This document shows positions 6,484-11,967 of a stretch of 11,967 bases of DNA, in pieces. The notes beneath the pieces are model-generated. The model ran no database searches. It saw nothing but the letters and a program-made list of their open reading frames with translations, and had not been told where the DNA came from. The position numbers were made by a program, and so were the translations under genes. How positions within the stretch are numbered: the first letter of the stretch is position 1; each line of letters starts with the position of its first letter. This DNA comes from NAT127 sp041655035. GTDB lineage: Bacteria > Pseudomonadota > Gammaproteobacteria > Pseudomonadales > Porticoccaceae. The DNA lies in assembly GCA_041655035.1 (NCBI GenBank), contig JBAZCN010000108.1:1-11967 (forward strand), written 5' to 3'.

Positions 6484-7551
6484 ATGACTCAGCCTGATTC
6501 TCCGGATTTCGATCCCGCGCTCACCGGTTCAGCCGATGCGGGCCTTTTTGGTATCGCCACCGAACTCGAGCGGTCGCGGTTGGCACTGATACCTGTTCCC
6601 TGGGAGGTGACCACCTCCTATGGCAAGGGCACCGCGCTGGGCCCGGAGGCTATCCGCAAGGCGAGCCCCCAACTCGATCTCTTCCAGCGCCAGCTGCCCG
6701 CCCATTACATGGAGGGCTTTCACTTGCTGCCCGCCGATGAGGAGGTTGCGGCGCTCAACCAGCGTTTCAGGCCGATGGCGGAAGCCATTCAGGGTTGCCT
6801 GGAAGACGCCGGTAGCCTCGACGGCCGGCCCGACCTGCGGGAAGCGCTGGCGCAGGTCAATGCCGCTTCCCGCCGGGTCAACGACATTGTCTATCGGCAA
6901 TGCCGGGCCCTCGATGCCGCAGGCAAGTTGCTGGCGCTGGTCGGCGGGGATCACTCCAGCCCCTATGGGCAGATCCGCTATCTGGCGGAAAAGTACCGGG
7001 GGGGCATGGGCGTGCTGCATATCGACGCCCACCACGATCTGCGGGCTGCCTACCAAGGGTTCGAGTTCTCCCACGCTTCGATCATGCGCAATGTGATGGC
7101 GCTGGAAACAGCGCCTGCCCGGCTGGTGCAGGTGGCGATCCGCGATTTCAGCGAAGACGAGTGCCGTTTCGCCGCGGAGGATCCCCGCATCAGGGTATTC
7201 TACGACGAGGATATCAAGGACGACCTGTATGGCGGCAGGCCATTTGCAGCCATCGCCACGGCGATCGTCGAGGCGCTGCCGGAGGAGGTGTATATTTCCT
7301 TCGATATCGACGGCCTGCGGCCGGACCTGTGCCCCCATACCGGCACACCGGTGGCGGGTGGGCTGGAATTCGACCAGGCGCGCTATCTGATTGCCGCCCT
7401 GGTGCGTTCGGGTCGGCGGATCGTTGGCTTCGATCTCTGCGAAGTCTGCCCGGACCTGAACAACGAGAGCAACGAATGGGATGGCAATGTCGGGGCCCGG
7501 ATCCTGTTCCAGCTGGCCAGCTGGATGGTGGAAAGCCAGCAGCGCGCTTGA
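6484..7551 (+). CDS. Ureohydrolase (arginase/agmatinase/formimidoylglutamase family), 355 aa
   Basis: A binuclear-manganese hydrolase that splits a guanidino- or formimino-type group from its substrate. All six metal-ligand positions are present: His157 in GGDHS (154-158), Asp181/His183/Asp185 in IDAHHDLR, and Asp274/Asp276 in SFDIDGLRP. These are followed by the family TGTPVAGGL loop and a conserved end, GFDLCEVCPDLN. The protein is about 50 residues longer than a typical agmatinase, with an N-terminal extension and a helical insert (about 80-140) before GGDHS. The ligands look catalytic, but the loop residues do not tell me whether the substrate is agmatine, arginine, formimidoylglutamate or another guanidine. 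The start at 6484 is chosen because a good promoter lies just upstream; no strong SD is visible. It has no polyamine or histidine-degradation neighbours. The stop TGA touches the left end of repeat copy B. Confidence 0.88.
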   Translation: MTQPDSPDFDPALTGSADAGLFGIATELERSRLALIPVPWEVTTSYGKGTALGPEAIRKASPQLDLFQRQLPAHYMEGFHLLPADEEVAALNQRFRPMAEAIQGCLEDAGSLDGRPDLREALAQVNAASRRVNDIVYRQCRALDAAGKLLALVGGDHSSPYGQIRYLAEKYRGGMGVLHIDAHHDLRAAYQGFEFSHASIMRNVMALETAPARLVQVAIRDFSEDECRFAAEDPRIRVFYDEDIKDDLYGGRPFAAIATAIVEALPEEVYISFDIDGLRPDLCPHTGTPVAGGLEFDQARYLIAALVRSGRRIVGFDLCEVCPDLNNESNEWDGNVGARILFQLASWMVESQQRA

Positions 7552-7709
7552 GAGCCTGTTCAACATCTCTCAAGACGCATCGAGTACAGCCCCCCAGGGC
7601 GCGTTGGCGAAGGAAACGCGGCAGAGGCTGGCAGCAATCCCGGTGCGCTTCGTGCCTCAGCCCACCCTATGCAGGGGGATCGCCTGGCAGAAAGACTTTG
7701 AACAGGTTC
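7552..7709. repeat. Intergenic inverted-repeat element, copy B (MITE-like)
   Basis: A 158-bp element between the convergent ureohydrolase and LysR genes. Its 12-bp ends, GAGCCTGTTCAA (7552-7563) and TTGAACAGGTTC (7698-7709), are inverted repeats with one mismatch. The 28-bp core at 7641-7668 matches the reverse complement of the copy A core (4410-4437) at 26 of 28 positions. A second small palindrome, CGCGTT/AACGCG, sits at 7600-7605 and 7615-7620. Between ends and core the two copies are only weakly alike and differ in length (about 158 versus 142 bp). No target-site duplication is evident. The left end begins directly after, and shares bases with, the TGA stop context of the ureohydrolase gene. 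Confidence 0.7.
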
Positions 7710-7726
7710 CGCGACGGGAGGAAGCG

Positions 7727-8608
7727 TCAGTCACCGAGGCCATGGCAGATCGCCAGCCAGCGGTTGAGCCCCGCGCCCCGGTACTTCTGGCGATGAATGA
7801 TGAAGTACAGGTAGCGATGGAAATCCCTGCTGGGTATCGCCAGGGGAATGAGGCTGCCCCGGGCAAACGCCTCCTTGAGGGTGATTCGCGACAGGCAGCC
7901 GACGCCGAGCCCGGCTTCGACGGCGCGCTTGATGGCTTCCGTATGTTGTAGTTCGAGCAGTATGTGTAATTCCGGCAGCAGACCGTGCATGGCGCGGTCG
8001 AAGGTCTGGCGGGTGCCGGAGCCGGGCTCCCGGACGATCCAGGTGACGTCCACCAGATCGGCGTCGGTGAGCACACCCTTGGTGGCACAAGGGTGGCCGG
8101 GAGCACAAAATGCCACCAGTTCGTCCTCCCGCCAGCGGGTGATCTCGAGGTCGGGGTGCTGGATTTCTCCTTCGATCAGGCCGATATCCAACCCGAAATT
8201 CCGCACTTTGTCGACGATCGTGGCGGTATTGGCTACTTCCAGCGACACCCGTGCCCCGGGTTCTTCCATGTAGTGGGCCATGAGTTGTACCGCCAGATAG
8301 TTGCCGATCGACAGGGTGGCGCCGACCTTGAGAGGTCCGCTTTGGGTGTGGCGACCCATGGCGACTTCCAGTTCTTGCGCCCGTTCCAGCAGTTCTTCCG
8401 CGCGGGGTTGCAGCAGGCGGCCCAGCTCATTGAGCTGGAGGGTTTTGCCAACCCGGTCGAACAGCTGGATGTCGAATTGTTGCTCGAGGTCCTTGAGGGC
8501 GCTGCTCGCGGCGGATTGTGACATGGCGAGCGTATCGGCCGCGCGGCTGATGTTTTCGGTGTGGGCGGTGGCGAGAAAGACTTCGAGCTGACGCAAGGTG
8601 TATTTCAT
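7727..8608 (-). CDS. finR: LysR-type transcriptional regulator, FinR-like, 293 aa
   Basis: An LTTR of normal length. The winged helix-turn-helix fills residues 1-60 (TLRQLEVFLATAHTENISRA, then MSQSAASSALKDLEQQFDIQLFDR), with the family LQLNELG after it. The rest is a periplasmic-binding-protein-like effector domain (about 90-290) containing LKVGATLSIGNYL, DIGLIEG and VEAGLGVGCLS. It is transcribed divergently from fpr with 151 bp between starts, the same arrangement as finR/fpr in Pseudomonas, where FinR activates ferredoxin-NADP reductase expression. The assignment rests on that context plus general LysR similarity, so the symbol is probable rather than certain. The SD is strong: GGGGAGG on the minus strand (complement of 8613-8619), a few nt before the ATG at 8608. 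Autoregulation through the shared intergenic region is expected. The effector is unknown. Confidence 0.88.
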   Translation of the reverse strand: MKYTLRQLEVFLATAHTENISRAADTLAMSQSAASSALKDLEQQFDIQLFDRVGKTLQLNELGRLLQPRAEELLERAQELEVAMGRHTQSGPLKVGATLSIGNYLAVQLMAHYMEEPGARVSLEVANTATIVDKVRNFGLDIGLIEGEIQHPDLEITRWREDELVAFCAPGHPCATKGVLTDADLVDVTWIVREPGSGTRQTFDRAMHGLLPELHILLELQHTEAIKRAVEAGLGVGCLSRITLKEAFARGSLIPLAIPSRDFHRYLYFIIHRQKYRGAGLNRWLAICHGLGD

Positions 8609-8625
8609 ATTACCTCCCCCGCTTG

Positions 8626-8665
8626 TTATTGGTTAAATCGAATAATAAAATCAAGATAAGTTATT
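8626..8665. promoter_or_regulatory. Candidate LysR-type operator array between finR and fpr
   Basis: Three AT-rich half-sites form two linked inverted repeats. TTATT (8626-8630) faces AATAA (8641-8645) across 10 bp, giving a T-N11-A arrangement. A shifted AATAA (8644-8648) faces TTATT (8661-8665) across 12 bp. The array ends immediately at the proposed fpr -35. This fits the usual LTTR plan of a recognition site plus an activation site. The whole stretch is strongly AT-rich in an otherwise GC-rich window. The site is inferred, not demonstrated. Confidence 0.5.
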
Positions 8666-8694
8666 TTACGGATAAAGGCCATGGCGTCTATAGT
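8665..8694 (+). promoter_or_regulatory. Candidate fpr promoter
   Basis: TTTACG (8665-8670) and TATAGT (8689-8694) have an 18-bp spacer. The -35 is weak (four of six) and touches the operator array, as expected for an activator-dependent promoter. Transcription would begin near 8701, leaving a leader of about 60 nt that includes AGAGCCTGTTTAA (8734-8746). Confidence 0.4.
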
Positions 8695-8759
8695 AGCCAC
8701 TGTAGCCGCCTTCCAATTGTATTGATCAGGGCGAGAGCCTGTTTAAGACTGGAGATGTC

Positions 8760-9533
8760 ATGAGCAATCTAATGCGCGAGCAGGTCACAAGCGTTCATCA
8801 TTGGACCGATACCTTGTTCAGCTTTACCACGACCCGCGACCCCGGTTTCCGCTTCCGCAACGGCCATTTCACCATGATCGGCCTGGAGGAAGGTGGCAAA
8901 CCGCTGCTGCGCGCCTACAGTATTGCCAGTGCCAATTACGAGAATGAGCTGGAGTTCTTCAGCATCAAGGTGCCCGATGGCCCACTCACCTCCAAGCTCC
9001 AGCACCTGAAGGTGGGTGATGAGGTACTGGTTGGCCGCAAGCCCACCGGTACCCTCACTGTCGATCATCTGCTGCCGGGCCGCAACCTCTATCTGCTCAG
9101 CACCGGCACCGGTCTCGCGCCTTTCCTCAGTGTGATCAAGGACCCCGAGGTGTACGAGAGCTTCGACAAGGTGGTTCTGGTTCACGGTTGCCGCTATGTC
9201 GAAGAGCTGGCCTATCAGGAAGTGATCAGCGAGCACCTGCCCAACAACGAGTTCTTTGGCGAGCTGGCGGCGCAAAAGCTGATCTACTACCCCACGGTGA
9301 CCCGCGAGGCGTTCCGCAATACCGGTCGCATCACCGATTTGATGAATTCAGGCAAGCTGTACCAGGATATCGGCCTGCCGGTGCCGAATCTCGAGGACGA
9401 CCGCTTCATGCTGTGCGGCAGCCCCGCCATGTTGAAGGACCTGTGCGCGCTGCTCGACGAGGCCGGCTTCCACGAAACCCGCGCTGGCGAACTCGGCCAC
9501 TACGTGATCGAGCGGGCGTTTGTCGAAAAGTAG
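8760..9533 (+). CDS. fpr: Ferredoxin--NADP(+) reductase, 257 aa
   Basis: A bacterial (subclass I/II-like) flavoprotein that moves electrons between NADPH and ferredoxin or flavodoxin in the cytosol. It supplies reductant for iron-sulfur and oxidative-stress functions. The FAD-binding domain has RAYSIASANYE (51-61) and GPLTS (74-78). The NADP domain has STGTGLAPF (114-122) and CGSP (Cys219-Pro222). It ends in HYVIERAFVEK, the same C-terminal form as Pseudomonas Fpr, with no extra aromatic terminal residue. The length matches that family (about 258). GGAG at 8751-8754 precedes ATG 8760 by 5 nt; another ATG at 8755 is out of frame. The divergent LysR gene is its likely activator. A strong hairpin terminator begins 26 nt after the stop, so fpr is probably transcribed alone. 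Confidence 0.96.
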   Translation: MSNLMREQVTSVHHWTDTLFSFTTTRDPGFRFRNGHFTMIGLEEGGKPLLRAYSIASANYENELEFFSIKVPDGPLTSKLQHLKVGDEVLVGRKPTGTLTVDHLLPGRNLYLLSTGTGLAPFLSVIKDPEVYESFDKVVLVHGCRYVEELAYQEVISEHLPNNEFFGELAAQKLIYYPTVTREAFRNTGRITDLMNSGKLYQDIGLPVPNLEDDRFMLCGSPAMLKDLCALLDEAGFHETRAGELGHYVIERAFVEK

Positions 9534-9558
9534 CCGCAACCGCCACCCCTGTTGCCAG

Positions 9559-9592
9559 CAACCCCGGCCCGTCAGCCGGGGTTGTCAGTTTT
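9559..9592 (+). terminator. Rho-independent terminator after fpr
   Basis: A perfect 10-bp stem, CAACCCCGGC (9559-9568) paired with GCCGGGGTTG (9575-9584), closes a 6-nt loop (CCGTCA). It is followed by a short T-rich tail ending TTTT (9589-9592). Stem strength and position just after fpr make this the clearest terminator in the window. The tail is a little delayed, so efficiency may be moderate. Confidence 0.85.
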
Positions 9593-9791
9593 GGGGCCTG
9601 GTTGCTGGCGGTATGGCAACGCGGCTTCCGCCGGTGGGCACCAGCGGCGCCCGGCCCTCTTGCCTCGAGTAGGGCGACGACCAGCAGCCGGGGGGCGATT
9701 TGCGGTAGACTCGGGCAGACGCCGTATCCAGCCGAGGCCCCGTGGGCCGTTGTGGATCGATCCCCTACCTCATTGAGATGGCAACAGAATA
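9593..9791. other. Intergenic region between the fpr terminator and the TVP38-family gene
   Basis: About 200 bp of GC-rich sequence with no supported gene. A TAGACT (9706-9711) could be a -10 box for the downstream gene, but no -35 stands at a proper distance. A purine-rich GAGATGG (about 9775-9781) is the only ribosome-binding-site candidate before ATG 9792. Nothing else was recognised. Confidence 0.35.
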
Positions 9792-10502
9792 ATGGAAACG
9801 CGACCGGTCCGCCCGCGGATCCCCGGCAGGAGCCTGCCACTGGTGATGGTGATAATCGTACTGGTCGGCGGCACTGTCGCCTGGGCGCTGAGCGGGATGG
9901 AGTCGGACCGCATCCTGGTCTGGATCGGCGATGCGCATCGCGTTCTTGAAACCAATACCTGGCTGACCGGCAGCGCTCTGGTCGTGTTGTTCGCCGTGGC
10001 CGTCGGCATCGGGCTGCCCGGCGGATCGGTGTTTGTGCTTGCCGGCGGCTATCTGTTCGGACTGTTTTACGGCCTGCTGCTCAGCTTGCTGGGCGGTCTT
10101 GCGGGGGGCCTGATCACCCTGGGAATGGTGCGGTGGGCCCGCTGGCGGATCGAGGGCCACCACCTGCCGCTGGCGTGGATGAACCGGCACCCGTTTCTCC
10201 TGCTGCTGGGGCTGAGGAACATCCCGGTGCTGCCCTTTACGCTGGTCAGCATCGTCGGTGGCGCGACGTGCATATCGGTACGCAATTTTGCCATCGCCAC
10301 GGTGCTGGGCAGTGTTCCATCAATGGCCATGCTCGCCCTGATGGGGAGCCGCCTGTCGATGCACATCGGGCAGCCGGAACTGGTGTCTGTCACCGGGATA
10401 CTTCGCGATCCCGGTATATGGATACCCCTGGCGGCGCTGGCGGCACTGGCTGCGTGTGCCCTGCCGATCAGGAAGCGTCTGCAGCGTCGGCCCCGAGGCT
10501 GA
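9792..10502 (+). CDS. TVP38/TMEM64 (VTT-domain, DedA-like) inner-membrane protein, 236 aa
   Basis: A polytopic inner-membrane protein of the VTT/DedA superfamily. Members are implicated in lipid carrier or phospholipid scrambling and in membrane homeostasis; a function for this one cannot be read. Features in order: a basic N-terminus; a first transmembrane helix (about 15-33); a short extracytoplasmic segment; then the VTT domain (about 60-190). The domain has GIGLPGGSVFVLAGGYLFG (72-90, a re-entrant helix), a Gly-rich helix to 112, the conserved RNIPVLPF (142-149) and the F-x-IAT-x-LGSVPSM segment (166-179). A last helix (about 209-225) precedes a basic tail, RKRLQRRPRG. The length is normal. 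The start is the first in-frame ATG, with a weak RBS. Its last 35 bp overlap the 3' end of the opposing glycosyltransferase gene. Confidence 0.85.
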   Translation: METRPVRPRIPGRSLPLVMVIIVLVGGTVAWALSGMESDRILVWIGDAHRVLETNTWLTGSALVVLFAVAVGIGLPGGSVFVLAGGYLFGLFYGLLLSLLGGLAGGLITLGMVRWARWRIEGHHLPLAWMNRHPFLLLLGLRNIPVLPFTLVSIVGGATCISVRNFAIATVLGSVPSMAMLALMGSRLSMHIGQPELVSVTGILRDPGIWIPLAALAALAACALPIRKRLQRRPRG

Positions 10503-11967
10503 AGACGGTAATCGTTTCATCCTCGAACACCGGCGCGCCGAGCCGTTGATTCAGCTTCGCGAGGCAGATGTCGATTCCCGGTGGGGAGCCGCCCGGCAAC
10601 TGGCGATGGAACACCAGAAAGTCCGCGGCGGAGGTGTTGCGCTCCAGATCGTCGAGATGTATGAAATGGCGCATCGCCAGTTGCCGGGTCGCCGTTGCCG
10701 GGTATTCGCCGTAACGATCGCTGGCGCAGAGTCCGTCGAGAAAGCCAATCAGTACCTTCTGGCGATGGGCCTGCTGGTAAAAATGCAGGGGGTTGAAGTG
10801 CCATTCCATGCTCCATGGCGCCTCCACCAGAACGTACTGTCCCGGCCTGTGCCCCAGGTCGCGGTAAAACGCGGGAATCTGGGCGGGTTGCAACGACTGG
10901 TTGTAGACATTGCGCTCGGCGTCGTAATCGAACTGGTAGCTCATGTGCCCGGTAAATTGATTCGGCGCCGGCAGCAACTGCGGGACCGGCCCCGTCGCGA
11001 ACAGGGCGAGGAGTGTGCCGCCCGCAGCGGGCAGTCGCGCCGCCCCCAGGCCGCGGAACAGCGCCAGCAGTCCGACAGCGGCAAACATCGCAAAAACCGG
11101 GAGCACAAGCAGATTGTAGCGGGTGAACACCAGGGCGTGGTGGATCCAGTCCGCCTGGGTCATGGCGATGACAAACGGGGGTGTGGCGATCGTCCATACC
11201 CAGAATGCGGTCAACTGGCGGTCGCGACGAAACAGGCGTCCAGCGCCATAGAGGCCGACCAGCAGCCAGGCGCCGGCAACCCATTTCGATGAGGTGCCGG
11301 CGAACAACTGTACCGACTGGCCCACCGTCGCCAACTGGATCACATGGCTGCCGGTTTTGCCCGCAAATGCCTGCCAGTCGCTGACCACCGGGGGCGCGAG
11401 CAGAGCTGCCAGCGGCGCGAGCAGGGCCGTTCCCAGCAGTATCATCTGCACCAGCGGACGCCACTCGCGACCGCGGATGGCGTCGAGAAGCCTGGCCGTG
11501 CCCACGAACAGCATCGCCGCGCCGGTAAACGCCAGGGAGACCGGATGCAGCCATCCGGCGAGGGCGGCGCACACCACAAAGCCGAACGCCCGGCCGGCGC
11601 GGGGCTCGCGCCACCAGCGCAGCAGAAGCCACAGCGCGGTAAACGTCAGCAGCATGGACAAGGCATAGGGGCGCGCCGTGCGGCTGTAGTAGATCGCCAG
11701 GGGCGAGAGCGCGAGAAACGCCGTGCAGACCCATTGTTCGCCGCGATCGAGCAGGTCCTTCGACAGCCAGGGGATCGCCAGCAAAAGCGCGATACCGGCA
11801 AGGACGAGCGGCAGGCGCATGGCGAACTCACTGAGTCCGAGGGTGTTGGCCAGCAAAGCGTAGTAAAGCGTCAGCGGGATGCTGTGATCGGCATGGCCGA
11901 AGTGGCGGAAGATATAACCGGCGTCGTGTTTCAGGAGAGTGTTGAGCGCGTGCCATTCGTCATCGGC
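10468..11967 (-). CDS. GT39-type (ArnT/PMT-like, GT-C) membrane glycosyltransferase, 5' end cut by window
   Basis: Most of a GT-C fold integral-membrane glycosyltransferase, about 499 residues visible. These enzymes move a sugar from a polyprenyl-phosphate donor onto a lipid, protein or polysaccharide acceptor at the periplasmic face. The frame is open through the right edge, so the first transmembrane helix and start are missing. The first visible residues include DDEWHAL, which fits the acidic catalytic motif of the first periplasmic loop. The hallmark YYSRTARPYAL follows about 90 residues later. Roughly eight to ten hydrophobic helices follow. A soluble C-terminal region (about the last 170 residues, from QFTGHMSYQF on) is Trp/His/Tyr-rich and probably periplasmic. 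Donor and acceptor cannot be told. The gene converges on the TVP38-family gene and overlaps it by 35 bp. Confidence 0.85.
   Translation of the reverse strand, partial: ADDEWHALNTLLKHDAGYIFRHFGHADHSIPLTLYYALLANTLGLSEFAMRLPLVLAGIALLLAIPWLSKDLLDRGEQWVCTAFLALSPLAIYYSRTARPYALSMLLTFTALWLLLRWWREPRAGRAFGFVVCAALAGWLHPVSLAFTGAAMLFVGTARLLDAIRGREWRPLVQMILLGTALLAPLAALLAPPVVSDWQAFAGKTGSHVIQLATVGQSVQLFAGTSSKWVAGAWLLVGLYGAGRLFRRDRQLTAFWVWTIATPPFVIAMTQADWIHHALVFTRYNLLVLPVFAMFAAVGLLALFRGLGAARLPAAGGTLLALFATGPVPQLLPAPNQFTGHMSYQFDYDAERNVYNQSLQPAQIPAFYRDLGHRPGQYVLVEAPWSMEWHFNPLHFYQQAHRQKVLIGFLDGLCASDRYGEYPATATRQLAMRHFIHLDDLERNTSAADFLVFHRQLPGGSPPGIDICLAKLNQRLGAPVFEDETITVFSLGADAADAS

Noticed and set aside
7481..7951. 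A 156-codon plus-strand frame spanning repeat copy B into the LysR gene
   Set aside because: It runs through the repeat and antisense to the LysR C-terminus, with no domain and no ribosome-binding site.

Overview
The window is about 12 kb of GC-rich DNA (roughly 60-65% by eye) with dense coding, good Shine-Dalgarno sequences and gene families typical of Gammaproteobacteria. A FinR-like LysR regulator divergent from a 257-residue Fpr resembles the Pseudomonas arrangement. I infer a pseudomonad-related or marine gammaproteobacterium, but the species cannot be read from the sequence. There are nine genes. The two at the edges are cut by the window. I see no rRNA, tRNA, CRISPR array, phage genes or transposase.

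Layout. (1) 1-656, plus strand: C-terminal part of a TolC/OprM-type outer-membrane efflux channel. (2) 789-2231, plus strand: a short-chain dehydrogenase and a SnoaL/NTF2-fold protein, probably co-transcribed from a promoter at 720-748. (3) 2456-4348, plus strand: propionyl-CoA synthetase (prpE). (4) 6299-4481, minus strand: a membrane-anchored PAS histidine-kinase-like protein followed 16 bp later by a secreted PspE-like rhodanese. (5) 6484-7551, plus strand: a ureohydrolase of the arginase/agmatinase family with its own promoter. (6) 8608-7727, minus strand, and 8760-9533, plus strand: a divergent finR-like/fpr pair around an AT-rich control region, with a strong terminator after fpr. (7) 9792-10502, plus strand: a TVP38/VTT-family membrane protein. 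Its 3' end overlaps the convergent 3' end of a GT39-type membrane glycosyltransferase that runs off the right edge.

Most of these genes are unconnected housekeeping or accessory functions. The two clear regulatory or functional pairings are finR/fpr (redox supply through ferredoxin/NADPH) and kinase-like/rhodanese (membrane signalling plus periplasmic sulfur transfer).

Three observations stand out. First, the kinase-like protein keeps the phospho-acceptor His but has lost the key residues of the N, G1 and G2 ATP-binding boxes, so it looks like a pseudokinase. Second, two intergenic repeats of about 140-160 bp (4344-4485 and 7552-7709) share terminal inverted repeats and a 28-bp core that is 26/28 identical. 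They lie between convergent genes, and their ends supply or touch stop codons. A lone copy of the same terminal sequence lies in the fpr leader. Third, the finR-fpr intergenic region holds three regularly spaced TTATT/AATAA half-sites that end next to a plausible fpr -35 box.
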